Of a stretch of DNA of 64,000 bases, positions 45,092-57,639 are shown piece by piece (position 1 is the first letter of the stretch; each line of letters starts with the position of its first letter). The notes beneath the pieces were generated by a model. The model was not told where the DNA came from and made no database searches. It saw nothing but the letters and a program-made list of their open reading frames with translations. The position numbers and the translations under genes were made by a program. The stretch comes from Stictocephala bisonia (Eukaryota > Arthropoda > Insecta > Hemiptera > Membracidae), in contig JAQJVL010000103.1 of NCBI GenBank assembly GCA_035578905.1, positions 1,903,947 through 1,967,946 on the forward strand, given 5' to 3'.

Positions 45092-45400
45092 AAAAGGTTA
45101 GGATGAAGGTACGTCTTAGAATGTGATAAGAATCACATTTTTATGACTGTATTTCTAACAAGTTGAAATATTTTATTTAAATTGTAATAAATTTATTTAA
45201 ATTGTTTATAATGTATACAAGAATTAAATTAACGAAAATAAAATTGTAAATGTGGTAATAATTATATAGGTATGTTTGGGAGAAGATTATAAAGGTACGT
45301 CAGAGAATATGTTGAAAATCACATTTTGTTGACTGCACTCGCAAATTTACCATGTATACGAGATTTAAATTCTCCAGAATAAAATGTGTAACCTAACTCT
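45092..45400. repeat. Diverged direct duplication, about 187 bp apart
   Basis: 'aaggtacgtcttagaatgtgataagaatcacatttttatgactg' (from about 45105) and 'aaggtacgtcagagaatatgttgaaaatcacattttgttgactg' (from about 45292), each followed further on by 'atgtatacRaga.ttaaat'. Confidence 0.7.
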
Positions 45401-45479
45401 TCTGTGTGATCGCTCGGCCACCAAAGGTGTATCTCACTAGTCCATCTGCACAAATAAAATTAATTGAATTGGATTTATA

Positions 45480-45861
45480 CATGGTGTTTCTTTTAAAACG
45501 CAACACTATTCACAAGTGCAGAAAATGAAGGTTTAAGATAATTACAAGTTCATAGGTTGGTAGCCCTGGTTCTTCTTCTTCTTGCTAGTCTATCAGCTGA
45601 TTTACATTGTGGCATTGTTGTTTACTTCATTTGGGTTTCATGCAATGTCATTAAGTTGAGGTTAGAAACATGGTTTTGAGCAAGGACCAGATATTGTTTA
45701 TTGTGGAGGTATATTTTTAAACAAAATCTTTACAGCAAAAATGTTATTTAAATCATGTAAATAGTAGTAATAAAATTAATAATAATAAAATTTGTTATTG
45801 ATATATTTAGTTTGTCACTTTTATTTCAAATCATGGTTTGAGTTTTAAAAGAAACACCTTG
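45480..45861 (+). mobile_element. mariner-like MITE, 382 bp, TATA-flanked
   Basis: The terminal inverted repeats are CATGGTGTTTCTTTTAAAAC (45480-45499) and, reverse-complemented, CAAGGTGTTTCTTTTAAAAC (45842-45861): 19 of 20 match. Both ends are flanked by TATA (45476-45479 and 45862-45865), consistent with the TA target duplication of the Tc1/mariner superfamily. The interior carries a short frame resembling the N-terminus of a transposase (45670-45801), so it is probably an internal-deletion derivative. Confidence 0.85.
45670..45801 (+). pseudogene. Remnant of a transposase N-terminus
   Basis: ATG opens a 43-codon frame beginning MVLSKDQILFIVEVYF. This resembles the start of the helix-turn-helix domain often found in insect mariner/IS630-type transposases and DUF4817-type sequences, where a 'xExRxFIVExYF' pattern is usual. 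The rest of the frame is A+T-rich and meaningless, so the transposase was lost by deletion. Family knowledge comes from memory of the motif and was not searched. Confidence 0.5.
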
Positions 45862-46041
45862 TATAAACCGATGAAATATTCATATTGATATACAGGCATC
45901 AGATCTTCAAAGAATTGTGTCACACTTTTCTGACAAAATAAATGTAAGGGTTGGTTGGGATCATATTTTAGCGTAAGGAAAAATTTGTGCAAACCCCTAA
46001 ATTATACTAAGATTTTTACAAAATTTCAATATAATTACGAT

Positions 46042-46148
46042 TATAGTAATGTACAGGGTGTAAATAAAAAGGTAACCTGGCTATATATTTTGGGATTCTA
46101 CACCAAATTTAAAGCAGAACATGAAGAATAAAGCGTTATCGAAATCGA
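46042..46148 (+). other. Possible transposon terminus
   Basis: ACAGGGTGTAAATAAAAAGG 'taacctggctatatattttgggattc' looks like the ACAGGGTGT end seen in many insect DNA transposons. No matching inverted end was found, and the microsatellite begins 80 bp further. Confidence 0.3.
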
Positions 46149-47639
<1,491 letters not shown>

Positions 47640-47960
47640 AGACGAGAGGTATCAGACAAAGCAGGTGTTGGTTTTGATGGAGGGGAGCACGAACGGGAGA
47701 GTAATCGAGGAGGGAAAGTGAGGAAGAGAGGGAAAGGATAAAGTGAGGGAAATGCGGTGTCCCAGAAAGACCAACTGTGGAATGAGGCTACCAGGAAATG
47801 AGAGGGATGGCGCAATGTATAACACTGGCCCAGAGAGTGAGTACAGTCGTCCTCGAGGATCATGGACCACTACAGCCGAGATACTGGTACAGTCTGGGTC
47901 TGGGGTCTGTGTGGTTGCGACAGGTGTCGGATCACTTTCTGGCACAAGAAATAGCGGAAG
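47640..47960 (-). other. GC-rich island, candidate exon
   Basis: This is a second GC-rich island. On the minus strand an acceptor-like CTATTTCTTGTGCCAG|AA (about 47943) leads into the frame SDPTPVATTQTPDPDCTSIS, later 'AVVVHDPRGRLYSLSGP', open to about 47652, with a weak donor (CCTG|GTAGCC) near 47794. The plus strand also has a 73-codon frame and a good donor-like GAGA|GTGAGTA at 47837. Long purine-rich runs lie at 47680-47755. No domain recognised; strand and reality are uncertain. Confidence 0.2.
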
Positions 47961-48344
47961 ATAACTTCTATTCGAAACCTTGACTTTTCAAACGCATCTT
48001 GTAGTAAAGCTTCGTTTGAATGAAAAAATATAGCACTTAAAGTGATTAAAATTACGATGATTTTAATAAGATTTTATTAAATAAATCAAACGCCATATTG
48101 TAATAGGTTTGTTAGTAAAATGAGTTCGCAAATTGTGATATATTCTTATCTAAAACATATCTACTCATTTGATGAAGCTTTAATAAAAATAAGAAACACA
48201 TTTCTCTTGGGTTATTTATGAAAACGATGTTTAAGAAACAGATTTTCTCGTTGAATCGGATTTTTCCACTAATCAAGACCGATATAAAAATAAATATATC
48301 GAATTTTGTATTATCGAATTTGTTATATTTATGCCTTAGGCCTT

Positions 48345-48445
48345 CCCACCCACCCATACACGTACAGTGTATTTTGACCCTCCAAACTACCCATACACGA
48401 ACGGTGAATACTGACCCTCCCACTCACTCATACACGTACAGTGGG
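48345..48445 (+). repeat. Small cluster of the 36-bp minisatellite family
   Basis: Three diverged units: CCCACCCACCCATACACGTA 'cagtg', 'aactacccatacacgaacggtg' and 'cactcactcatacacgtacagtggg'. Confidence 0.8.
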
Positions 48446-48623
48446 AAGTATGCAATATTGGTTGATGTAAATATTAGAATATGTACATCGACCAATACTA
48501 AAATATATTTTAAATAGTTTTTTAATTAGCATAAAACGTGTTGGTACACAGTACAATTGAACGTCACTCAACACAAACATGCACACAACACAATATAATA
48601 TACTATATATACTATACTATACT

Positions 48624-48732
48624 GCACAAATATACTATAGTACAAGTACAAAATGAACAAATGCATTACAATATAAGCACAAATATACTATAGTACGAAT
48701 ACAAAATGAACAAATGCATTACAATATAAGTA
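48624..48732. repeat. 53-bp direct repeat, two copies
   Basis: GCACAAATATACTATAGTAC 'aagtacaaaatgaacaaatgcattacaatataa' at 48624 and again at 48677. Confidence 0.9.
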
Positions 48733-48756
48733 CAAAATTCATATGCACTATGGTGA

Positions 48757-48789
48757 TCGATTTCGGCAAACCACGTTCACCTTTCTCAG
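48757..48789 (-). repeat. CTGAGAA-hairpin-GAAA motif copy
   Basis: On the minus strand 'gaatccttctgg' then CTGAGAAAGGTGAACGTGGT 'ttgccgaaatcgatc'. The stem GGTGAA/TTTGCC forms with two G-T wobbles. The upstream 'gaatcc' word matches the copy at 25205. Confidence 0.6.
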
Positions 48790-49689
48790 CCAGAAGGATT
48801 CACAAAGGAATCAAAAATATATTTTGCTGATCTGACACAATTTAACATTTTATATATACAAAACGTCTCTTGATCGGAAACGATTAGTATACATGATTGA
48901 TTCGATCAAGCTTGTATACATGATTCATTTTATTTCGTATTTCCGATGCTTTAATATGTATAAATGTGTACAAATGTGTGAAACATCGATTTGGTACAAC
49001 TCGATGACGTAAAAACCCTATTACACAAGTTTCTTTTCGTGAGGACCAGCTTCAGGATAAACCCCCACTCACGTCTTACAGTTCAGGACAACCGTATACA
49101 ACCAATATCTCACTTGAAGACAATTTTAGAAATCCTGAGAAGTATTTGATGGTCGAAATAAGGTTCCTAATTTAAATACAATAATTATCGTATGGACCTT
49201 TCGCGAACGAAATGCACTTATCTAAATCGTTTCCGAACTGGCGTGAACACATAAGTGGGGATCGACAGTAAACACATATTCGGCTTTCGGAAACAATCGT
49301 GAGTACTAGCTATGGATCACATGATTGAAAAGGTCATATCTGATGATTTCGTATAGCCTCCTTCACAGGCATTTTTAGCATAAGCAAACAGAGTTTAGAA
49401 CTGCTTAATGCCTTTGATTTCAATTGTACTAAATGATGTAATTGTATGGCACCTTCATGTTCATTACAAAGAGATATAAAAATATGTATTCTGGTGATTA
49501 GTATCTGTAGAAAAATGTTATTTCTAATTTTTATTAAAGCTACATAAAATTACGTAGAGACGTTACAGATAAGAGTTTCACATTTTTTGCTGCGATAAGA
49601 CAAACCATAAACGATCACAGCACCGTACGATGCGATAGTAGGACTGCAAACTCTGATAAGACTAAACAAGTTAAAGATCGTCTTATTTT

Positions 49690-50097
49690 ACCATGCGAAG
49701 TTGGTGCTTCTTAGCCCTGCAAAGAGGGCTTCTTAGCCCTCTTTAGCACTTAACCTGGGGACCAACGGCTTAAGGGTGACTTCCTAACTACCAACAGTGA
49801 CTGGGCAGGCGGGCTGCGTGCAAGGACGGGATCGCTCAGACTGTAACCCATCAAAGGGACAGCCACGCTCGATGTTGCTTGACTCCATTATCTTACGATA
49901 ACTTCGAAACCCTCCGGTCAAAGCCACCTGAGGGCTATATCATCATCTATCCTGGTGATACGACCAAGGTGGGGTTTTTTATAGATCATAAAAATATAAT
50001 GGATGATTATAAGTTAATAATTGTTGATGATAATACTGTGAATCATGTTTTGAACCTACAATATGATGGGACTATAGAGGATGGTAAAAGGTAGTGT
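49690..50097 (+). repeat. GC-richer fragment, probable old mobile element
   Basis: The block AACCTGGGGACCAACGGCTT 'aagggtgacttcc' through 'ctgggcaggcgggctgcgtgcaaggacgggatcgctcag' has a composition unlike its flanks and reads like an untranslated region of an insect retroelement. A short frame at 49879-50094 (PPEGYIIIYPGDTTKVGFFI near its start) has no recognised family. Unclassified. Confidence 0.3.
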
Positions 50098-50269
50098 AGT
50101 TTGTTAAAGCTGAGCTTCATAAGTTTAAAGTTCTCAGTTAGAATCGTAACAAAATTTGAAGGGGATCAGCTTATAACCACCGGCTGTTCATTTGTCATTA
50201 ATTTACTAGCCTACAGCCCTTACTTCGCAACGGGGTGGTTTTCTACGCTTACTTAACCTTCCCTCCATG

Positions 50270-50480
50270 GTTCTCCAGGTTTGTCAATTAGTTAAAAATC
50301 AGACCAACTCTACGTGGTTCGGACTCCACGTAAAGCTGTAGGTTCCTTAATTTCCCTAGTTATTAATTATTATTTCTTTCTCAGGAACAATCAACCTTAG
50401 TTAGTAACAATGCTACACTCTTTTATCTAGACTCATTCACCTCTCATATTCGCCCATATCTTGACGATCGGCTTCTTAAT
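50270..50480 (+). repeat. Dispersed repeat family D, copy 6
   Basis: AAAAATCAGACCAACTCTAC 'gtggttcggactccacgtaaagctgtaggttccttaatttccct', then 'tagtaacaatgctacactc' and 'ctctcatattcgcccatatcttgacgatcggcttcttaataataa'. Confidence 0.7.
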
Positions 50481-50579
50481 AATAATAAGACCATCCCAAT
50501 AATAGACTTAATGAGTAATAACCATCACATCGATAAAAAAAGCTCAGCCTACTACCATTCTCTTCGACAGCAAAATGTT

Positions 50580-50965
50580 AAAGTCTAGAAATCACTATAA
50601 CAAACCCCACCCCCTTCAGGGGGATGAAAAACAGTGCAATAATATCAGATTTATTAGAAATTACTTTTAAAATTTCACGATGAAAACGAAATTAACTTTT
50701 GTATTATGTTTATGTAGTTTGTATCACCTGATTGAAATGAACTAATATACAAAATTATTGCCAAGTTTACTCTTATGGAAAAAAGAAACGTTAGGGGCTG
50801 TTTCTCCTCCTTAAGGAATGGAATTTCGACTGATCCTTTCTTAGTGGATCTCTATTATACAAAATCTTACTTCCCTATAAGTTTCATCCAAATCTGTTTA
50901 GTGGTTCAGAAGATTTCGCGATGAATGAGTAATTATTTACTCATTTTTGGATTTTATATGTTAAG
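50580..50965 (+). repeat. Interspersed repeat family G type, fragment
   Basis: 'aaccccacccccttcagggggatg', 'cgactgatcctttcttagtggatctctat', CCAAATCTGTTTAGTGGTTC and 'agaagatttcgcgatgaatgag', ending in an A+T-rich tail. The '...gtttagtggttcag...gatgaatgag' part parallels the end of the 24.3 kb copy. Confidence 0.5.
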
Positions 50966-51685
50966 AAAGATTGACGATTTGTTAGGAATAGTCTCTAAGA
51001 ATAAATAAATTAGATTTAATGTTATAAAATATTAAACATTCCAAGAATGCAATTTTTTATTTAGTAAGGCCTTGCGATGACAAATTTACCATTTTCAGAC
51101 TTGACAACAATTATTCAGTTACAAATGAAAATATATTAGCACTTCAGTTATCTACTCAATCAAATCTGTTAATTCATCATTTATCGTCGCAATCTTTCAA
51201 TGGTGATGAACTTAATCTCTTACAAAAAGGGCTAAATTTTAATATTAAATCAACAAAACAAAGGAAAAATTTATCGAAATAGAATGAATTATAAAATATA
51301 TAGAACATTACCATCTCAATACCAAGGAAGAATACGACAAATCTAAAAATATTTTAAAACGCTAAAAGAAACGTACTCGTATGTTTTTATCTGAAAGTTG
51401 ATAAAAGTAATACAATTATTGCAATATTTTATAAAAATGAAAATTTAGTAGAGTTCATCAAATGTTAAATGAAGGTGATTAGAAATTAAAGTAACCTTAT
51501 GTTGAAATATATATCATCAGCATCATCTACTTTAAGACAAATAAAAAATTTTATTTAAAAAAATTTACTGTTTCTAATCCAAATAATCCAAGAATAATCC
51601 AAATTGCCTACCAAAAATTCACAAACCTGGAAATTAAATGCTTTCAATAATTTCTTGTATTAATAGTTCTACGTAAATTTAAAGT

Positions 51686-51716
51686 CTGAAGATGGTAACC
51701 TTGCTACCGAAAAGCC
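51686..51716 (+). repeat. CTGAAGA-hairpin-GAAA motif copy
   Basis: CTGAAGATGGTAACCTTGCT 'accgaaaagcc': stem GGTA/TACC, then GAAA. Confidence 0.55.
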
Positions 51717-51868
51717 TTACTACATAAAAGATTGTATTTACTAGTGTTTGATATATTTATAGCATAAACTTATAAATTCTGTAAGAAAAGAGCTTAATAA
51801 ATTATAAATAAATAAGACCCAAGCAGCTAGGGACGAAAATTATAATGATATCCTTCTACGAACTTTAG

Positions 51869-52080
51869 ATGTCAATTATCTTACATTTTATTGACTATGG
51901 TCAATTAACGTTCACCCTTGACCCTGCAAGTCCAGCAGCTCAGTCACTGTCAGGGCCCCGCACAGTCATCCTCCTCGCCTATCAACCTCCTAATCACAGC
52001 TCGACAAGGCTCCAGCGTCACCTCCAGTTATTATCAGTCATAATTTTCATTACCGACTTAATAGAGAGGATTTACTTGCC
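51869..52080. other. GC-richer block, no confident call
   Basis: 'ttgaccctgcaagtccagcagctcagtcactgtcagggccccg' contains acceptor-like CAG words on both strands and a 72-codon plus-strand frame (51869-52087). No domain is recognised. This is the third GC-rich island of the 41-52 kb region. Confidence 0.2.
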
Positions 52081-52295
52081 GATTTGACGACAGTTGGATA
52101 ATTTTGTAATGACGGGGCTAAATGAAGGGCGGAGTGACGCGTGGATTTTAGGGCCGCTGATTAACTGCTTTGTTTTGTTTTCGCGGTGGGATTTTACAGA
52201 ATGTAATCAAATTGTAATCTTATTAAGCCGGCTGGTCATGCAGATGGACGTCATCGACTTTGAATACGTCGTACTACGTACAGGATACTTGCCAT

Positions 52296-52375
52296 GTGGT
52301 GGCTCAGTGGCTGAGGCTGCGGAGGACAAGGACCAAGGTTTGAATATCCAGCTGAGCTAATGGTTGATACTTCAT
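52296..52375 (+). repeat. tRNA-like SINE head (family B)
   Basis: TGGTGGCTCAGTGGCTGAGG (box A-like TGGCTNNGTGG) and AAGGTTTGAATATCC (degenerate box B) are separated by about 30 nt, then 'agctgagctaatgg'. 'ggacaaggaccaaggtt' parallels 38605. Confidence 0.5.
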
Positions 52376-52785
52376 ACGTTGAATAAAATTAACGCAAAAG
52401 GCGAGAGAACTGCGAGGGGTTAAAAATTTTCGGTTAGTTTATGCGTTTTTTTAGGCAGGATGCTTGGACGTTTCATTCTCCCATTGCCTCTACAGTTCAG
52501 AGTCAATGACAAATTGTGCAGGGGCAAACGAATGCAGCTTGGAAAATTTGGAGAAATACTAACAGAAACAAAAACTGTCTGTTAATCAATTTTTAAAACA
52601 AGAACAATTTTTAATTTATTTTGTTTTAATTTTAAAAACAATAACAAAATACCTAATAAAAAAATAGGCTTTGTGGATAAACGCATACGATGACAGTGTA
52701 ACATTACATTGTTTTGTCGACTGGCAGTACATAGGCGTTTGTACATTAACACTGATCTGTTTAACAAATGCATTGTTTATGTATA

Positions 52786-52815
52786 CCCACCCACCCACCC
52801 ATACCCGTACAGTTG
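52786..52815 (+). repeat. Single unit of the 36-bp minisatellite family
   Basis: CCCACCCACCCACCCATACC 'cgtacagttg'. Confidence 0.7.
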
Positions 52816-53094
52816 AAAGATAAATAATAGGGGAATGAGTAGTCAGAACTAGGGAAGTTTAAATTGACAAAAATTAAAAGAAGATTCTATGAAATTCAAG
52901 CATTTCACTCCGAGAACTTATACATTAAGAGCCTCACGTACTGCAATAAAAAAATAATTGGTTGTATGAACGGTTTTTTATTTGTGTGTTATTTTCTATT
53001 ACCATTCAATTTAAATGTGACTTTCTGTTTTAGAGAGGTCCGAAAAGTTACAGAAAAAAAATTATATCTATAGTTGATACCATTTTTAATAACA

Positions 53095-53440
53095 ATTTTT
53101 TATTGGTAAAAACAGAAGAATCCTTATACAGGAATAAAAAAATATGGAAATGCTTTCACAACAACGTTATTCTTTTCCATAGATAATTTGATAATTGAAT
53201 TTTTTTAATAACTTTGTTCCATAAAGTATAATTTTTGATCAGAATAATTTACTTGAAACCGTTAAATAGCGGATAAATAATATTGTTCAAATTAGTTACT
53301 TTGAAATTCAAATGACCGCTACTCGGTTTATAGTAATTAATTTCTCTTCAATATACCTTTCATTTGATACCAAATTCGACCTAGGCTGACATTGAAGATT
53401 TTCGTTCAACTCCTCGTGGGCAGTCCTCCTGACAATAAGC
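53095..53440 (-). repeat. Dispersed repeat family F, copy 2
   Basis: Reverse-complement partner of 2785-3128, about 80% identical by eye. It continues into 53441-53510, shared with 4741-4805, and then into the Helitron-like end at 53521-53579, so the whole 53.1-53.58 kb block may be one element. Confidence 0.7.
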
Positions 53441-53520
53441 AATGTCGCTAATGGCAACAAAAAGTGTCGTCTTTGTAACCATGATGATGTACAAGATTTT
53501 CACAACCTCAAACTACTTTC

Positions 53521-53579
53521 TGTCACGAGCGCAGCGAGCCATGGGGTTGGCACGCGAAACGTGCAGGGGTGTCCCCTAG
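53521..53579 (+). mobile_element. Helitron-like 3' end, copy 3
   Basis: TGTCACGAGCGCAGCGAGCC 'atgggg', then TTGGCACGCGAAACGTGCAG, 'gggtgtcccctag'. The stem GCACGY/RCGTGC has one C-A mismatch at the loop. Here CTAG is followed by C rather than T. Confidence 0.5.
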
Positions 53580-54097
53580 CATTTTACCAACCGATTAATT
53601 GACAAGTCGACAAAACACTGACTCAGTGCACTAATTAATACTCTTGTACCAGTTCGGCTGTGGTCCAACTCAGTGGGAGTAATTAGAGTGGAACAAACCT
53701 CTCGAGTGGGGCCACGTTTTCTCTCACTTTACCATTATTTTATTTAGTCATTGATAGTATTTTAATGGCTATTTATGTAGAGGACTAGTATTTGGATTTT
53801 TTATTACATTTAGATTGAATTAATTTGGATTGAATTACAGTAGTCAGAAAAGCAATGTAAAAACAAAAATTCAAAAGCTTTATGGATGAAAGCCCATTCA
53901 TTTTACGTTTAACACTTCCCCATTTAATTTTGAAATATATATTTTAACATGTATGTCTGTAGTTTTATACATATTTCACATAGTGCCAGAAAATACTAAT
54001 GTATATCACTCTTGAATCGTCAAAATTTCCAATATCCGATTGTTTATATATTGTAAATTACGATGATCCGTACCGAAAATTGTACTTCAAATATTAT

Positions 54098-54180
54098 TCA
54101 ATTTGGTATCTCAATAGTTAATGCTTCGGACTGCGAAGTCACGGTTCCAAGGTTCGAACTTAAACTGATCTATTCCTTGA
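54098..54180 (+). repeat. tRNA-like sequence (possible SINE head)
   Basis: TTGGTATCTCAATAGTTAAT (box A-like) and GGTTCCAAGGTTCGAACTT (box B GGTTCGAAC) about 35 nt apart. 'gcttcggactgcgaagt' resembles the family S head. It lies just upstream of the reverse transcriptase fragment. Confidence 0.45.
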
Positions 54181-54289
54181 ACAAAGTTCACACTCAGGAC
54201 TTTGTAAACAGGCGAGTGAAACCCATTGTTCTACCCATTGAAACCCATTGTGCCCATATAACTTCAAAAAGATAGTTAATGGATAAATT

Positions 54290-55370
54290 TTGACTTTCAA
54301 GGAGCAGGGGTTGGTCAAAAGTATGGAATATTTTATTAACTTTCTTGCTGGATGTAGGCAAATAGTAAATACACCTTCTATAGACCAAAACTGTATGACA
54401 TATTCATATTCAGAAGAGAAAGTTGCCATCTCTGGTGTTCCTCAGGGTTCCATCCTGATCCCAATACTGTTCATTTTATATACAAATGACTTATGTCTCT
54501 TCAAATATGACACCACATCACTTGCCATATTACATCAGGTACAACAAGATTTGGAAATTGACTCTTTGTTGATTCAAATAATATTGTGCAATGATTCCAA
54601 GAACTTTTTTTGTCAACTCTGATAAGACTAAACTGCTTGATTTTGCATAGGACATAAAAAACTTTTACTCTAAATTCGTCCATAGGCGATTGTGTCGTTA
54701 CTGTAGAAGATGAAGTAAAATTTTTGGACTTCATCTTGACTTAAATTTAAAATATCATTCTCACATTGAATATGTCGTCAGGAATTTTTGTATTAAGAAG
54801 TCTGTCCACCTTCCCCAGTACAGAAATTCTCCTTTCATCATATTACATCCTCATCCATCCATTTCTCTCGTATGCAGTTGTTATTTGTGGTTCTGAGAGC
54901 TCATATACTAAGACTCGTTTCATCCTTCAAAAAAGAGCTGTAAGGATAATTGCAGGAATCGACAAAGCAGAATCATGCGCTCCCTATTTCGGGGCCTTTC
55001 ATCCATTCACATTTTGGAGTCACTAATTATTTGTAAAAAAGATCCAGCATTTTTTTATTTTATCCGTCTTCAAATAGCATAACCAGGAACAAGCACAATT
55101 ACAATATGAAATGTTTTCAAGACATCCACACAAATCAAATATTTTCAAAAACTGTTTATAATTGTATTCAAATCTTCAACAGCCGATCACTCTGAAACAA
55201 GAATGTAATGGGGTTACCTGTAAGAGAAATGTAAAAAAGATCTTACTTAAAAATATTTTTTGTAACATTAAGGATTATTTTGATAAGAAATATGTTTAGT
55301 TTTAAAAATGTTTGTAATGACGATTACTAATGCAAGTTATTTATTTTTGACCATAACGATATTTGAATTT
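54290..55370 (+). pseudogene. Decayed non-LTR reverse transcriptase
   Basis: The first segment (54290-54622) shows VAISGVPQGSILIPILFILY and 'TNDL', the GVPQGS motif of non-LTR reverse transcriptases. Where FADD/YADD is expected the sequence reads LFKYDTTSLAIL, so the catalytic aspartate pair is lost. After frameshifts and stops, later segments read SSGIFVLRSLSTFPSTEILL, HPFLSYAVVICGSESSYTKT and LQKRAVRIIAGIDKAES (54766-55026), matching the 18.4 kb element segment by segment. The end near 55370 is A+T-rich. No intact frame; both termini are uncertain. Confidence 0.8.
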
Positions 55371-56145
55371 GATAGTTATAACTATTATTTGTGGATAACG
55401 ACGATCAATGTAGGTGGAAAAGTGAATTTAAATCTAACATAGAAAAATTATATCAGACTAAGCCTCAATTAATAGGAAAAATAACATTCATAACTGCCTC
55501 GATATGTTTAATGTTAGAAAGGGATTTTATATTTGTGTTTAATTTTAAATGTTATAATTGATGCGAACAACACATCAATAAATAACATGGAAAAAATTCA
55601 AGGTCTTTTTGTATTAGAATTTACTAATACAGTCTTAAAATAAATAATTGAATATGGATTCCTTTTACAAAAAGTTTTATTTGTAAAACGTTAAGAAAAT
55701 GTTCAGTATCTCATAAATGACACATTCTAATATTCACACCCTTAAAAATCTGCTGTCGTCAACAGAAAACGTGAAGCGAAGATTGTGTTTTAGTTGTTGG
55801 GAAGTTATATTTGGTTTTAAAATTAGTGCAAATGTTGGATGGGATGATACACTTTAGAGTATGAAGTGGACCAATAGGGAATGAAAATTGTAAACTAGGA
55901 AGGACTTTTTATTTCATGAGTGGTAAAGTATTAACAAAGTTGTATTAACATTTAATTTTTAATTTTTCTTTAAGTATAGGCCAATATAAACAATAATAAA
56001 TCTTTTATGTTGAAGTGTTTATTATTTTCTAATAAACAGCCAAAACGTTAATCATGGATATTTTTTATGGTTTCGGATCTCACACACCCCACCAGATTGA
56101 GCCATCCAAGAAATGTCAAAAAATTATGTAAATTTCAAGTCACTC
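55371..56145. other. Unannotated A+T-rich stretch
   Basis: No supported gene or repeat. Confidence 0.5.
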
Positions 56146-56250
56146 ACCAATACACTACAGTGGTATTGCACCCCCCCCCCACTCACCCATACTCTACAGT
56201 GGTATTGCCCCCCCCCCTTTCACCCATACACTACTTACAGTGGTATTAAT
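56146..56250 (+). repeat. C-rich cluster of the minisatellite family
   Basis: Three units built on 'caccaatacactacagtggtattg', 'cactcacccatactctacagtggtattg' and 'cacccatacactacttacagtggtatta', separated by poly-C tracts. The core CAGTGGTATT is shared with the 22.9 kb array. A poly-T tract follows at about 56274-56297. Confidence 0.75.
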
Positions 56251-56266
56251 GTCAGTAATGTTTGTT

Positions 56267-56302
<36 letters not shown>

Positions 56303-56764
56303 TTAATGCAGGAGACAATTAACATTGTATTGCACAAGTCATTAGCTATTATATCTAAAATTTAGGCATTCATTCACATCAAACACACTTTCAAACTTAC
56401 AATTAATCATCACTCACTCTCGCAATCATCCGTCGACAATTTTCACCCACTTCCAGTGCAGGAGTCAGTCCTTCAATTGGTCTCCCAGTTCCCTTCCAGA
56501 AACTCGCCCACGTTGTAAAACGTATTAGACGTTAGAAAGCGTTTAAGGCGAGTTGTAAACACCTAAGGTGTTCTGGAATTCTTAACTGACAGTGGCAATC
56601 TATTGCCTTGCACTTGCACCTGCTTGTGAGGGCAAGTGTTCGTAAACTACCGTTCTGTGTCTCGCAGTCCGGTAATTTTCTCTGCCTCTTGTCTCGTACC
56701 CGTGTACGTCACGGCCTCAAAATGTCTGAAGCTATGAAATTATGATATTAAAAATGTTTATTCT

Positions 56765-57190
56765 GTCGGCACTAATGGAGCAGTGCTGCTTAGGGACACA
56801 TTTTTGTGGAGATTGTAGGCGATATGTTCTATACTCGGTCCTCTTAATACCAACAAGGTTTCTACCGACGTCGACACTACTAGAGAAGTCTGGGGTGTCC
56901 ATGTTGGGTGGTAGTCAGTGTCCGGATATCGTGTAGTGGACAGAACCGAGTATCAGGGATATTAAAAGAGCTTACATCAGACCAATACTACGTGATTCAG
57001 ATTCCACGTAAAGCTTTAGGTCCCTTAGATTCCCTTGCCATTGGGATATTACTGGCAATAAATTGTCCTTCCTGAGCAAATCGAAATCAGTAATAACCAA
57101 ACCACACAGGTCATCAACACTCATCCTATATTCATGTAATCATTTATGATAGCCTTAAAATACACACAGTTAGTTGTGTCGGGATCTCGA
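56765..57190 (+). repeat. Dispersed repeat family D, copy 7 (reference copy)
   Basis: The clearest copy: 'gcagtgctgcttagggacac', 'gtggagattgtaggcg', 'ctcggtcctcttaataccaac', TCTGGGGTGTCCATGTTGGG, 'tggtagtcagtgtccggatatcg', 'agaaccgagtatcaggg', CAGACCAATACTACGTGATT, 'cagattccacgtaaagctttaggtccctta', then 'ttactggcaataaattgtcc'. No coding capacity; no obvious terminal inverted repeats. Confidence 0.75.
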
Positions 57191-57284
57191 ATCTGAATAT
57201 TTTAATTTACGTAAATATTCAGTAAATTAAGTAAATTTGTCATACAATGTGTTTACTCTCAACAACAGATACTAACAACTTTAT

Positions 57285-57463
57285 TTTTATTTTTTTTTTC
57301 AATTTAAAAAAACTTCACTTACCAGTTCATATGGGCCTCAAGGCATGTGCTTGAACTTTATCCAACCATTGGTACCGACCGTTGGCTCAGTGGAGATTCG
57401 AATCTTGGAACTTGCCCTCTGCAGTCCGAAGCCTTAGCCACTGCACCACCACGCCGGCAATGA
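57285..57463 (-). mobile_element. tRNA-derived SINE (family S), copy 2
   Basis: On the minus strand GCCGGCGTGGTGGTGCAGTG, then box A TGGCTAAGGCTTCGG, 'actgcagagggcaagttcca' and box B AGATTCGAATCTCC, 'actgagccaacggtcg', body and A-rich tail (poly-T at about 57287-57300 on plus). Confidence 0.8.
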
Positions 57464-57639
57464 TATAATATAAGCTTGATTAGATATAATATTAATAAAA
57501 TAAGACAGCGCTCAATACAACAACCTACGATTAATGTGTGTTAAACAGACCCAGGTTGCCAGGAAAATAGTCTGACCACGGAATCGATCACTTTAAATGC
57601 TAATTTTAAAGCTAACGATATCTTTTATGTCGCAAATCA

